Assembly: GCA_024291935.2 (NCBI GenBank)
Contig: CM044311.1
Location: 27,532,001 to 27,596,000, forward strand
Reading direction: 5' to 3'
DNA: 64,000 nt
Source of the DNA: Okapia johnstoni
Taxonomy: Eukaryota; Chordata; Mammalia; Artiodactyla; Giraffidae
The position numbers and the translations under genes are program-made. The notes under the pieces are model-generated. The model did not search any database. It saw only the letters and a program-made list of their open reading frames with translations, and had not been told where the DNA came from. Of this stretch, positions 10,666 to 21,445 are shown in pieces. The first letter of the stretch is position 1, and each line of letters starts with the position of its first letter.

Positions 10666-10875
10666 CTTCCTTGGTGGCTCAAATGGTAAAGAATTTTCCT
10701 GCAATGCAGGAAACCCAGGTTCAGTCCCTGGACTGGGAAGATCCCCTGGAAAAGGAAATGGCAACCCACTCAGGTACTCTTGCCTGGAGAATTCCATGGA
10801 CAGAAAAGCCTGGTGCGCTATAGTCCATGGGATCACAAAAAGTCAGACATGATTGAGCAACTAACTTTTTCTTTA
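10666..10875 (+). mobile_element. Bov-tA SINE, near full length
   Basis: Sense-orientation Bov-tA: tRNA-Glu-like head 'cttccttggtggctcaaatgg' (A-box region), a B-box-like 'ggttcagtccc' near 10720, then the 'ggcaacccactc..ctcttgcctggag' body and the tail 'gattgagcaacta'. An 8-base TSD atttgctt is at 10658-10665 and 10876-10883. Confidence 0.9.
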
Positions 10876-10954
10876 ATTTGCTTATAGTCTTAAGCATAGG
10901 GTTGATAGTAATGCACCTCATACTTCAGAATTATTCTAATGTAATCAACATAAC

Positions 10955-11098
10955 CCTGGAGGAGGGCATGGCAACCTCTCCAATATTCTTGCCTAGAGAA
11001 TAACCTCTATCCAAGATAGAAGAGCCTGATGGGCTATAGTCCATGGGGTTGCAAAGAGTCAGACACCACTGAAGATGAAGTGACTTAACACACATGCA
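10955..11098 (+). mobile_element. Bov-tA body fragment
   Basis: Only the BovB-derived body of a Bov-tA remains ('ggaggagggcatggcaacc', 'attcttgcctagagaa', 'gggctatagtccatgggg'), followed by the 'cttaacacacatgcatg' tail. The tRNA head is absent. Confidence 0.8.
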
Positions 11099-11099
11099 T

Positions 11100-11816
11100 G
11101 CAGAGTCAACATATAATGACTAAATTTGGTCATATGTTAATTAATTAAAGTAAGCAAGTTTATAAATGAATGACTGAGGAGTTCACCGAACAGTAATGCT
11201 CTAATGAGAGATGAGTCCTAGCTAGTCACTTCTATTAGGATACTCAATCAACAATTGAAATTCACTATGAACCAAACAAAAGCATCCTGAAATTTTATAA
11301 TTTTAAGAAATATGAATGTATACATTGGACCACAATTAAAATAGATTTATTATTAAACAAAAGAAGAGATGAACCTAATACCAAATTTGAGTTGAAAATA
11401 ATAGACAATATTATTAATATAGTTTTAAAGTTATGAGTAAAATAATTTCTCAAAATAGAAGCAAAAAGTTTTAAAGTAAGTAAGAGACATTGGACCTGAC
11501 CCAGAGTTACCTCACACTCCTTAGTAAAATCTGTGCTTAAGACACAACATGAGGGGCTTATCAGCAAGACTTTGTCTGCAGGGGAGAGGAGTATTTAAAG
11601 TTCTCTTGCCCAGGATCAATCACTTATTCTTACTCTATATTCATATAGAAAAATTCCAGTTATGATTTGCCTTGAGGAGCCTACAGGTAGAAAACATTAT
11701 AGCCTACCACCATCATAGCTAGTCCATATGGAAATAACCTTTATCTTTTAAAAACAAATTAAAAAAATGGCATTTCTCTCTATGCCTAGACTTCTATGAA
11801 TTTAGTTTAATTCAGA
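11100..11816. other. Single-copy AT-rich stretch
   Basis: About 700 bp without recognised elements. A 90-codon minus-strand frame at 11295-11567 has no family resemblance and reflects low stop density in AT-rich DNA. Confidence 0.45.
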
Positions 11817-11817
11817 T

Positions 11818-12032
11818 GCATGCTAAGTCTCTTCAGTCATGTTCAACTCTTTGCAACCCTATGGACTGTAGCCCATGAGGCTCCTCTCTCCACGGGGATT
11901 CTCCAGGCAAGAATACTGGAGTGGGTTGCCCTGTCCTTTTCCAGCAGATCTTCCCAACCCGGAATCAAACCCATGTCTCTTATGTCTCCTGCTTTGACAG
12001 ATAGGTTCTTTACCACTAGCACCACCTAGATA
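11818..12032 (-). mobile_element. Bov-tA SINE, antisense
   Basis: Full-length-looking antisense Bov-tA: 'gctaagtctcttcagtcatg' tail end, 'ttctccaggcaagaatactgg' body core region and reversed tRNA head 'ttctttaccactagcaccacc' at the right. I found no clear TSD. Confidence 0.9.
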
Positions 12033-14230
12033 ACTGACAACATATTCTTTTCCTACAAACCGGGATAAGGGGTCCCTATCAGAAAAGGGACTGGCTGCCT
12101 TGTGCTAGCTGTACACCTCTTCTCCATTCTTTCAAACCCTACACTATCCTCTGAATATGAAAATTATGTCACTATTCCACTCTTAATGAGAGGTATCTAG
12201 TAATATCTCGAGAACTTGAGCTAGATTCTGCTGAACAACAAATACAAGACTTTTACCAACAGAATATAAGTGAAATTAAATTTAGAGAATAAAGGTAAAA
12301 TGTATGGTCCATTAGGGAGAATGAATCTCTAGCATACTTAGTTCCTACTGTCAACCCATTGGGTTATCAACCCAGATATTATTCAGTAAGAAGCATGACT
12401 TGGCTGCCAAGGAGGACCTAGATTCCTGGGAAATTCTAGCAATGTATCAATGAGACAACACCCCTTCTAATTCCTAATTCCCCCATGTATTTTTAAAATT
12501 CAAGTATTGCCCTCTTCCTGTTGTTTTTTTTCCACTTTGACTACTGGGTAAACCAATCATAATCATTGTTACATCGATTCTCATTTGTCTTGGCAGAAAT
12601 TCCAATAATCTATAGGAGAATGTACAGCATTTTATGTCTATATGATGATCAAAAAGATTAGGCAATACTAATTAGGGCATTTGTTTTCCCTCTTTGTGGT
12701 ACAAATATATAGATTCAAATATGGGTCATTAAGTAACTTCCAGAGACCATTTAGCAAATGAATAAAGGGAAGGTTTTCTGATGTCCTGAGACTTAACTCA
12801 CATTATGGCCTGTCCATATCACAATCAGACCAAAAATTAGGATAGTGAGCCAGTTGGAGGAGAACCAGACTTGAAAAATGATAAACCCAGAAGGGGAGGT
12901 CCAGGACAGGAAGCTGGAAGCAGTACGGTACTGGCTCATGCCACACTCAGTCATCTGCTAGATTAAGTTTTGGCCAGGTTAGCTTGCTGCAGAAAAAAAT
13001 GTGAAGCAGAAACTTGCTCATTATAGAGGTGTAAGTTGACTAAAAACAGAGTAACACTGTTTAGTAATTATCACCTTTTCCTCCCAGCTGCTCCATGCCC
13101 CCAACACACACATCTAATAACAGATGGATATATGGCCTGAAAGTCTTTGGCACAAGACAAACAGACAGAGTCCAGGAAATGTGCCCCAGGAAAGAGTTCT
13201 AAAAACAGACACTTGGAAAATCTTCACTTTGTTTCCTTAGGTTTATCGATGATGTTTTCCCCAAAGGACCACTTAAGATTCTCCTCCAAAATCCAAGAGT
13301 CCTTCTAGGTTACCAAGAGATAGACTCTTTTTTTTTTTTAGACTAAAAACAAATATTTTAAAGTACTTACACCTAAGAAGGAGGGAAAGTTCTTTTATCT
13401 ATAAATGTCCTTTTGCATTTATATTTTGTCTTCTAAAACTCTTGAAAATGCATGGCAAAATAAACCACCAGGCATAATACAGTTTAAAGTCAATACAATA
13501 AAATATGGTTGAGGGATGTTGCTATCTTAGACTTTTAAAACATAGTAAGATAACTACATTGATATATATTAAAACAAATATGTCACTGCATTTGTGAGAG
13601 GAGAAAAGGTATATTTTCTCGACACAGAAGGACTTAGCCTGGACATTTGTATTCATAGAGCACCACTGAAGAAGTCTTAGGCTTTTTTGGGAAAATGACT
13701 TACTTCAAGTAAGAGCCAGAAATTGGTGCCCTCTGGGATTGCACACAGCTAGTTTTTTTGTCCCTAAATTGCTGGAATTACATCTCTGTTTCTCTGTCTT
13801 CTCATTCTGTAATTGGCCCTATAATTTAGCTTTGACCTGTTCCCTGCCTGGAACTCCATGCTGACTCCAGTAGCCTTCCCCAACCTAAGGAACAAAGCCC
13901 TGTCCTGAACCCTAACCTGCAAGGTGGACCTATGCCTACCAACAAGTCAGTGGTGCAAACGATGACCACTGTCTCCTTGGCTCACAGTATTCCCTGTTTT
14001 CTGGTTTATTCACTACTGATCTGATTGGAAAATGACTTTTTCTGCATTGCGAACTAGACTGAAAAACTCCTCAAAGATGAACCCCTGATTCATCACCCAC
14101 ATTCCATCAGCATTTATATTGAGTCACTTCCTCTGTGTCAGTTATTCCCCACAGAATAGGTTTTGTGGTGCCACTTGAACCTGTATAGGCAGGTTTTCAG
14201 CTCTGTTTTGCTGTAGAAAGATATCAGTTT
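12033..14230. other. About 2.2 kb with no recognised element
   Basis: The longest repeat-free interval of the window. I checked for exon-like frames, poly-A signals with upstream ORFs, tRNA/snRNA cores and repeat motifs and saw none I can support. The 13790-14060 part is less AT-rich. It is a reasonable place to look for conserved non-coding sequence by alignment. Confidence 0.5.
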
Positions 14231-14264
14231 TGGGCACAAATCATCCCAAGATGTGATATTGTAT

Positions 14265-14975
14265 GCAGGATTTTAAAGATGCAATGTTCCCCTACCAAGA
14301 TTCCCATTCCCTAAATATTCAAACATGTATCTAGGCACTGTTAGCATATGCAACTAGGATCATTAATCAGTTGACCTCCAAGCAAGGATATTATCCTGGT
14401 TTATCAGGGTGGATTCAGTATAGCCCTATGAAGAAAAAGATTAAAGAGTGCATCTGAGAAGTGCATTCAAAGAGAAAGATGAGAGATACAGCAGAAAGAG
14501 AAAGCCAAAGAAATTTGAAGCAGGAAAAGGGCTCAAATGTACATCACTGCTGGCTCAGATGTGGGGGCCCATGTGCAAGGACGGGCAAGGGTCTGGAGGA
14601 GCTACAGGCAAACCTCAGCTGACAGCCAGCAAGAAAGTCTTGATTCTCCAACCACAAGGAACTGGATTCTGCCAACAATCTGAAAGATTTTTTTAAAAAA
14701 ATTTTATTGGAGTAGAGTTGATTTACAATGTTGTGTTAGTTTCAGATGTAACCCTGAAAGATCTCAGAAGTGGATTCTTTCCCAGAAGTTCCAGATAAGA
14801 TCCAAGATCACTGACATCTTGATTTCAGTTTTGTGAGACAAAACACAGAGAAAGGAAACCAATGAAGTCATCTGGACATATGACCTGTAGAACAGTGAGG
14901 CCATAAATTTGTACTGCTTTAAGCCATTGACTTTATGGAGATTTGCTTTGACAGCAATAGGAAACTACTTACAGA
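14265..14975 (+). mobile_element. MLT1-type solo LTR (ERVL-MaLR) split by L1
   Basis: Ancient retroviral LTR in sense orientation: 'atcagttgacctcc..gatattatcctgg', 'ggtggattcagtatagccc', 'cagaaagagaaagccaaagaaa', 'aaggaactggattctgccaac', 'gacatcttgatttcag', 'agtgaggccataaatttg', 'ttaagccattga' and 'gcaataggaaacta'. It is interrupted at 14689-14753 by an L1 tail. No internal retroviral genes are present, so it is a solo LTR remnant. Confidence 0.75.
14689..14753 (-). mobile_element. 65-bp L1 3' tail inserted in the LTR
   Basis: Poly-T at 14689-14694 (antisense poly-A), then 'ttttattggagtagagttg' and 'tttacaatgttgtgttag', the antisense extreme 3' end of artiodactyl L1. A perfect 9-base TSD ctgaaagat lies at 14680-14688 and 14754-14762. 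An extremely 5'-truncated insertion. Confidence 0.9.
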
Positions 14976-15020
14976 TGTTCAGTTGACTCATAATTTTTTT
15001 TGTGAAAAAGAATTCTTAGG

Positions 15021-15292
15021 TTAGGAGGGAGGAGATGTATGTATACCTATGAGATGGTTAGATAGCATCACCAACCCAATGGACATGAATTTGAGCAAAC
15101 TCCAGGAGACTGTGACAGACAGGGAAGCTTGGCATACTACACTGCATGGGGTCACAAAGAGTCAAACACAACTTAGCGACTGAACAACATCATCAACAAT
15201 ATGGCTGATTCATGCTGCTGTATGGCAGAAACCATCACAATATTGTACAGTAATTATTATCCAATTAAAAATAAAATCAAATTATAAAAAGA
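15021..15292 (+). mobile_element. L1 3' end split by an old BovB tail
   Basis: L1 3' UTR 'ggagggaggagatgtatgta' up to about 15050, then resuming at 15201 with 'atggctgattcatgctgc', 'ggcagaaaccatcacaat' and 'ccaattaaaaataaa'. The interruption falls inside the normally continuous 'tatacttatggctgattc' motif. Confidence 0.85.
15052..15199 (+). mobile_element. BovB 3' tail, older subfamily, within L1
   Basis: About 150 bp of BovB 3' end: 'agatggttagatagcatcacc', 'caatggacatgaatttgagc', 'gggtcacaaagagtc', tail 'gactgaacaacatcatcaaca'. It is inserted in the L1 tail; the apparent duplication is only the short 'tatg'. Confidence 0.85.
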
Positions 15293-15748
15293 TTTCTTAG
15301 GGAAAAGACACCTCTGACTAAGGTTAACTTCTATATTCTTTATATACACCGTTAGCTCATATTTCTTGTAGTTTCACCAGCACTTCACAAGTAGAAGCTT
15401 TTTGTAACCAAACATGTCTTCATTCACTAGACATTTATTGAGCATCACCTCTGCCCAAAGGTCTTTGGCAGATATAAAGAATTCCCACCTATGGTTTCAT
15501 CCTTATATGGAAGATGGGATGACCCTACAGGACAAAGCCTAGCCACCTTAACACAGCACCCACAGTGTTCAATCATCTTCCTTTTGCCTCTGATTCTCCA
15601 CTTCTTATGATCTGGCCTGACATGATACCAGCTTCTTTCTAAACCCCTGATATCCTTTTCGTTCCTTTGAAACTTGGAACTTACAGCTCCACTACCTCAA
15701 GTTAGCTTTTTCCTTTGTCTAGAAGACTCCCCCCTGAGATAGCCTCAC

Positions 15749-15900
15749 GGCTCTCCCATTCATTCTTCAAATCTTTGCCGCATTTTGTTCTTTCCAATAC
15801 CCCTACCCTGACCACTCTAGCTCCATGGCTCTCCCATTCACCTTCTTCAAGTCTTTGCCGCATTTTGTTCTTTCCAATACCCCTACCGTGACCACTCTAC
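15749..15900. repeat. Tandem duplication inside L2 (about 78-bp unit)
   Basis: The block beginning ggctctcccattca recurs at 15827. The two copies share 'tctttgccgcattttgttc' and 'tttccaataccccta' with few differences, among them a 2-base indel (cattcatt versus cattcacctt). The duplication postdates the L2 insertion. Confidence 0.9.
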
Positions 15901-15942
15901 TGAACACTGTAAACTACCATCACCTCCACACTCTGAATTGAT

Positions 15943-15943
15943 C

Positions 15944-15979
<36 letters not shown>

Positions 15980-16178
15980 GTCACTCAGTCATGCCTAACT
16001 CTCTGCAACTCCATGGACTGTGTCATACCAGGCTCCTCTGTCCATGGAATTCTCCAGGCAAGAATACTGGAGTGGGTTGCCATTCTCTTCTCCAGGGGAT
16101 CTTTCTAACCCAGGGATTGAACTCAGGTATCCTGCATTGCAGGCAGATTCTTAACCATCTGAGCCACCAGGGAAGCCG
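15943..16178 (-). mobile_element. Bov-tA SINE with (TG)15 end, antisense
   Basis: A (TG)15 microsatellite at 15947-15976 leads straight into an antisense Bov-tA ('ttagtcactcagtcatgcc', 'ttctccaggcaagaatactgg', 'atcctgcattgcaggcag', reversed tRNA head 'ctgagccaccagggaagcc'). A short TSD gaattga occurs at 15935-15941 and 16179-16185. The (CA)n/(TG)n run is the SINE's own 3' tail. Confidence 0.9.
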
Positions 16179-16390
16179 GAATTGACCTCATCCCTGTACA
16201 ATCTCTATTCCATAACACTTAGCAATCTCCAAAGCACTGTAATAGTCATTCATTATATTCATTGGGTGCTGTCTCCTTCCTCCCCAATAAAAGATAGAAA
16301 TTCACACAAGAAAGTGACTTTTATCTGCTGTGTTCACTGAGTTATCCCCAGCACCCAGAACTGTACTTCACTCATGGCAAACAGACTCTT

Positions 16391-17203
16391 TAAAAATAGT
16401 AACAGATCAATGAATTATGATCTTACCAAGATCATATATTTTCAATAGTTATCTGCAGAATGGAGTTTGCAAGAGCCCAGTGGATGTTCATGAAAATTGG
16501 AAAACTGGCAGGTCCACAGGTCACCTTGCTAAGATGAGAAAGTGATCAGGACCTAGGACTTCACAATTGTCAAGTGTCTAGTATGCCCAACATTCTTCTA
16601 GGACTGATCTGGAAGTAAGAGAAGCATTGTTAGACAGGTTTTGGTGAAAGTAGGGTCAACCTTACCTATATAGGATACTACCAGGATGAATAACTTTCAA
16701 ATTCCTGAAAGAGAACAGGAGAGTTTATGAGTCTCACTCATAAATCCCTTTTCACAACTATCCCTTTATGTTTCAATAAAGACATAAAAAATAATGCTTA
16801 ATTGAATGCAATATTTATTACTTCTGCATGGCCATCCCTATTGGCTCTCAATCTTCTTTTTGATAAACCTTCAGTTCATGACTGAAGTTTCCCCCTAATC
16901 TTTAAAAAAATAAACATTTTAACCTTGTTAGTCAGATACCTTAAATGCAAGGGTGAAAACTGTAAAGATTAGAGATTTTTTTCTCTCGTCCTACAAATAC
17001 AAGTTGCTCCCTTTGAGGTTATTCTTTAATATTTTCTAATTTCTGCCTCATTTTCTCAAGTCGTACCTAGAAGAAAAAAGGTTGCAAAGAGCTACACACC
17101 CCTATGAAGCCACATATGGCTCCCAACACATAAACCAAAGCCACAAATCGATATGTGCAAAACTTCTAAAGTTTAAGAAGGTGCTTCTGGGATATGTGAC
17201 TGA
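16391..17203. other. Single-copy stretch
   Basis: About 800 bp without a recognised element or gene. Confidence 0.45.
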
Positions 17204-17220
17204 AAAGTACTGACACTGTC

Positions 17221-17681
17221 GATTCTAGTGAGGCGAATGTCCTAGAGCCTGTTTACAGAGTGAAGCAAGTCAGAAAGAGAAAAACAAATATCATACATTA
17301 ATTCACACATATGGAATTTAGAAAAATGGTACTAATGAGTCTATTTGCAAAGTAGGAACAGAGATACAGACATAGAGGATGGTCTTGTGGACACGGTAGG
17401 AAAAGGAGAGGGGGGGATGAATCAGAACAGTAGCACTGAAACAAATACATTACCCTTTGTAAAATAGAGAGCTGGTGGAAAGTTGCTGCGTTAACACAGG
17501 GAGCTCAACCTGGGGCTCTGTGACAACCTAGAGGGGTGGTACGGAGTGAGGGATGGGAGGGAGGTTCCAGAGGGAGGGGACATATGTATACTTATGGCTG
17601 ATTCACACTGTTGTGTGGCAGAAACAAACCCAACATTGTAAAGCAATTATCCTCCAATTAAAAAAAATAAAATAATTTTTA
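17221..17681 (+). mobile_element. L1 3' UTR, 5'-truncated
   Basis: Artiodactyl L1 from 'cctagagcctgtttacagagtg' through 'cagaaagagaaaaacaaatatc', 'ctctgtgacaacctagaggggtgg', 'cttatggctgattcacac' to the A-rich tail at 17660-17680. The TSD is aaagtactgacactgt (17204-17219) versus aaggtactgacaccgt (17682-17697), 14 of 16 identical, so the insertion is moderately old. Confidence 0.9.
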
Positions 17682-17697
17682 AAGGTACTGACACCGT

Positions 17698-18560
17698 GAA
17701 TGACAAGGAGACAGTGTGCTCCTTGGTTGAAAAAAAAAAAAATTCTAGCTCGTGCTGGCATCGTACACCGTGCTTGAACTTGTCCACTATTTAGTAGGTT
17801 ACAGCGTGCCAACTTTACAGAGGAAATGTTTATGAAGGAAAAGTTTCAGCTCTCTTTCTTTAGCCTTCTGTATCTTGTCCAAAGCAGTTTTGCCAAAGCC
17901 AAAGTTTTAAGGGCTGGGCTCAATTTCTCCATTTTAAATAGGGAGCACAAATAAAACTGTCAACCAGTAAGAATAAATGGAGTGAGCTTCTTGCCCCAAG
18001 TGGTAGACTTCATTTGACTAGCCATGCCAGAGCAAATACATCCACTGGGCTCATTCAAAGCTAGTCAGATGTGGACTTGGTCCCAACAACAGCAAGTGGA
18101 AAAACTCAGTCCTCAAATCACCTCATTGTGGGTTTGCATGTTTTAAGTTATGCCTCCTGCAACCTAAATAGCAGCTATTTCAAACATGTTTTCATCCTCC
18201 AAATCCTAAAATGGACCTAATCACATAGTTTCATTTAAGTATGTTGTGTTTTTAAGTAAACACAACAAACATGACCAACTTTCCCTTAAAACTAGAAGCA
18301 TAGCAGATAAACAAAGATAATTTAAAGCCCAACATATTTAGGCATGAAGGAGGAAAAAAACAGCAATTTACTTTTTGAAAAATGATGAAAATAATTTTTT
18401 TAAAGAACTTACAATCTGCCTGGGAAATTTCAATTTTAATGGCAATTTCAATGTTCTAAAATATTTGTATTAAATATTCCAAAGAATACTCACAGTAGAC
18501 TGACTGCCATGGCTACAAAGCCTCTGATATGTGCATGTCCTAAGGTAAACTTTGGCAATA
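17698..18560. other. Single-copy stretch
   Basis: No recognised element. It contains a 13-14 base A run near 17730 without an attached SINE or L1 body. Confidence 0.45.
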
Positions 18561-18690
18561 CTGCCTATTAGAATTATCTGAAGAATTTTTTTAAAAAATT
18601 AGATGACCAGGTCTGACCTTTAGCCAGTTAAAGAAGAATTTCTGGGAGTTCAGGTGATTCTAAAATCCAGCCAGGGCTGTAAATTGAGAA
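18561..18690 (+). mobile_element. MER5-type hAT-Charlie remnant
   Basis: The blocks 'gaattatctgaagaattttt', 'cagttaaagaagaatttctggg' and 'caggtgattctaaaatccagcc' follow the MER5 order (a 'gaatcagaatctctggggg'-like centre and 'caggtgattctaatg'-like 3' part). Very diverged; the terminal repeats are not clear. Confidence 0.6.
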
Positions 18691-18982
18691 GGTCTACAAA
18701 CAAAAGGAAGGTAATAATAATTGAGAGAAAAATGTTTTGCACACTTGCCTGATGATCCATGTCTCCTGGAATGCTTCTGAACACCTATTGCATGCCAATT
18801 TCTTGGGAAAAGCTTGGGAAATGTATTTTTAAACAGGAGCACAACAATCTATCACCAGGAGCCTGTCTCCTGGAAGGAGAAATGTGACAATATACAAGCT
18901 TAAGCTGATATCCATGGAAAGCATGGGAGAACAACATGTTTTTTAAGTTGCCTTCCAAATCACTACCTGAGTCTTTTTCAGG
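18691..18982. other. Single-copy spacer
   Basis: Nothing recognised. Confidence 0.4.
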
Positions 18983-18993
18983 TAAGGCTTAAG

Positions 18994-19197
18994 TGTTAGT
19001 CACTCAGTTGTATCTGACTCTTTGTGACCCCATGGACCGTAGCCCACCAGGCTCCTCTGTCCATGGAATTCTCCAGGCAAGAATACTGGAGTGGGTTGTC
19101 ATATCTTTCTCCAGGGGATCTTCCCAATCCAGGGATCAAACCCAAGTCTCCTGCATTGCAGGCAGATTCTTTACCATCTGAGCGATGAGGGAAGCCC
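18994..19197 (-). mobile_element. Bov-tA SINE, antisense
   Basis: Complete antisense Bov-tA ('gttagtcactcagttgtatc' to 'ctgagcgatgagggaagcc'). TSD taaggcttaag (18983-18993) and taaggtttaag (19198-19208), one mismatch. Confidence 0.93.
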
Positions 19198-19208
19198 TAA
19201 GGTTTAAG

Positions 19209-19661
19209 GTGTAGAATAACTGAGGCACACTTCAGCAGACATTCAAGTTTCCCTTACTATTTCTTATTAAAACCCTGAGGAAAAGGCAAGGTGAAAAAGG
19301 TCAAGAGCAAGATGACATCGTCAGACACTGGGCCGTAGCTTTGGAGATCCTCTCATGTCATCTTCCTGTCCTCACACAGATTCACTCTCTTCACATCACA
19401 CACTGTATTCTGTTCAGAGTCTTTTGTCGTGTTGAGCTGGGGCCTGGAGCTCCTTAAGAGGACCAGGGATCTCCAGCTCCACAAAGCCTGATAATACACA
19501 TGAATTGGCCATTTAATTGTATGCTAAAACAGTCTTTTAAGTATCTGATTGCATTGTGCTATTTGTCTTACTAACTTTTACTATTTTATTTTTAGTAGCT
19601 TGTTTTGCTATTTCCCTCTTGCAATGCTGGAGTATTGTGGTAGTCATTGAAAATCCCTCTA
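19209..19661. other. Single-copy stretch
   Basis: About 450 bp with no element I can name. Confidence 0.45.
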
Positions 19662-19860
19662 TCTACACAAGTCCCCAACCCCTGAGATCTAACACCTGAA
19701 GATCTGATGTGAAACTGATGTAATAATAATAGAAATAAAGTGCATAATAATTTAATATGCTGGAATCATCTCGAAACCATCACCCCACACTCCATGGTCC
19801 ATGGAAAAATTGTCTTCCACAAAACCAGTCCCTCATGCCAAAAAGATTGGGGACTAATGC
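19662..19860. mobile_element. MER1-type hAT-Charlie non-autonomous element
   Basis: It begins 'caagtccccaacccctgag' and ends '..agattggggacta', so the ends form the inverted repeat typical of the MER1 group. The inside holds 'taataataatagaaataaag' and 'ccatggaaaaattgtcttccac'. It is shortened relative to typical copies and has no transposase. Confidence 0.75.
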
Positions 19861-20220
19861 TTATCAAACTATAACATAAAGAGGGCAAAGGAAGGCTTTC
19901 ACAGTGCGCCATTGAATTTCCTGCATGAATTGGCCTGTGAGACACCACGACCTCAGTGGCAATGCCCAGAGGAACAACAGAGAAGCCTGATGGGCACAGA
20001 AATATTCTAGTGGGATACAACAGTATCATCAGCAGGACATGGTGATACCAGGAACTCCATGCCAAGGAATGCAGAAGAGAATCTTAGGAACCAACGGAGT
20101 AACCACTAGAATATTCAGACAAAACTTTATTTCAATTTGAGCACCACTTGAGTTTCTATCAGACTTGAGGTTCTATAAAGTGAAAACCAAAGCCAGAAAG
20201 ACTGAAGAGGTTACCATACC
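19861..20220. other. Unassigned stretch
   Basis: It is covered in part by a 99-codon minus-strand frame (19766-20065) that overlaps the MER1-type element and has no family match I recognise, so I do not call a gene. Confidence 0.45.
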
Positions 20221-20221
20221 A

Positions 20222-20460
20222 CGTGTGTGTGTACATGCGTGCTAAGTCTCTTCAGTCGTGTCTGACTCTGTGCAACCCTATGGTCTATAGACGCCCCCCA
20301 GGCTCCTCTGTCCATGGGGATTCTCCAGGCAAGAATACTGGAGTGGGTTGCCATGCCCTCCTCCAGGGGATCTTCCTGACCCAAGGATCAAACTCGCTTT
20401 TCTTATGTCTCCTGCACTGGCACGTGGGTTCTTTACCACTAGTGCCACCTGGGAAGCCCA
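20222..20460 (-). mobile_element. Bov-tA SINE, antisense
   Basis: Antisense Bov-tA with a short TG-rich tail at 20223-20231, 'gctaagtctcttcagtcgtg', body core and reversed tRNA head 'ctttaccactagtgccacc'. The open frames on both strands here are SINE frames, not genes. Confidence 0.92.
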
Positions 20461-20833
20461 CCATGCCCACATCTCTACCCAAAGACAAAGGCGGTCTAGA
20501 GATACTTACATTTAACCAATTTTTAAAAAAATCAGGATGTAATTACATTCATGCAACAATTTGAGTTGTGTTAGAGAAATTTGGGTGCATATTTTGAAAC
20601 TTTAATGATATAGAAGACATGGTTAACAGTGTTTACTTCTGGCTAGTAGGTTTGTGAGTGACTTTAGGGATTCTTTTTTCCTTTTGCTTAATTCTACAAT
20701 CAATATTCTTATAATAACACAAAGTATTAAAGTTATACAATTAAAATTGTTCAATATTTATGGTTTACTATATGGGTGTGATTTAAAGAAGTTAAGTTTA
20801 CAAGCATCATTATTTCTTAATTTAAGCCTTTCT
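20461..20833. other. Single-copy AT-rich stretch
   Basis: No recognised element. Confidence 0.4.
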
Positions 20834-20844
20834 CATAGCAGCAG

Positions 20845-21119
20845 TGGAGAAGGCAATGGAACTCCACTCCAGTACTCTTGCCTGGAAAATCCCATGGACG
20901 GAGGAGCCTGGTAAGCTGCAGTCCATGGGGTCGCTAGGAGTTGGACACGACTGAGCGACTTCACTTTCTCTTTTCCCTTTCATGCACTGGAGAAGGAAAT
21001 GGCAACCCACTCCAGTATTCTTGCCTGGAGAATCCCAGGGACGGCGGAGCCTGGTGAGCTGCCGTCTACGGGGTCGCACAGAGTCGGACACGACTGAAGC
21101 AACTTAGCAGCAGTAGCAG
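20845..21119 (+). mobile_element. Bov-A2 SINE
   Basis: Complete dimer: monomer 1 from 'tggagaaggcaatgg', monomer 2 from 'ggagaaggaaatggc' near 20990, (cag)n tail at about 21105-21119. TSD catagcagcag (20834-20844) and catagcaacag (21120-21130), one mismatch. Confidence 0.93.
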
Positions 21120-21226
21120 CATAGCAACAGGTTGTTAAAGAAATAAATATATATATAATGGTACTCAAATTATATATTAATCATGTCTTAAAGGAATAAT
21201 AATGTTCATGATTAAAATACAAGAAT

Positions 21227-21432
21227 GTGTATTAGTCACTCAGTTGTGTCTGACTCTTTGCGACCCCATGGGCTATAGACCACCAGCTTCCTCTGTCTAT
21301 GAATTCTCCAGGCAAGAATACTGGAATGGGTTGCCATTCCCTTCTCCAGGGGATCTTCCTGATGCAGGGATCAAACCCGGGTATCCTGCATTGTAGGCAA
21401 ACTCCTTACCACCTGAGCCACCAAGGAGGCCA
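21227..21432 (-). mobile_element. Bov-tA SINE, antisense
   Basis: Antisense Bov-tA from 'gtgtattagtcactc' to the reversed head 'ctgagccaccaaggagg'. TSD aaaatacaagaat (21214-21226) and aaaatacaaaaat (21433-21445), 12 of 13 identical. Confidence 0.93.
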
Positions 21433-21445
21433 AAAATACAAAAAT

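Larger units (their letters stand above)
15640..16390 (-). mobile_element. L2 LINE 3' region, antisense, with SINE insert
   Basis: Old L2 in antisense: 'gttcctttgaaacttggaac', 'ttttcctttgtctagaagactccc', 'ctcccattcattcttcaaatctttgcc', 'taccctgaccactcta', then after the SINE 'ctgtgttcactgagttatccccagcacccagaac'. A block of it is tandemly duplicated (15749-15826 and 15827-15900). A Bov-tA splits it at 15943-16178. Confidence 0.7.

Noticed and set aside
10676..10735. tRNA-like head with A- and B-box-like motifs (also at 44233-44285 and 57710-57775)
   Set aside because: These are the tRNA-Glu-derived heads of Bov-tA SINEs, continuous with the SINE body, not tRNA genes.
14265..14975. Possible endogenous retrovirus
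   Set aside because: Only LTR sequence is present (also at 51542-52018). No gag, pol or env-like coding sequence lies nearby, so these are solo LTR fossils.
15952..16185. 77-codon plus ORF starting MCVCVCVCV
   Set aside because: Encoded by the (TG)15 tail and an antisense Bov-tA.
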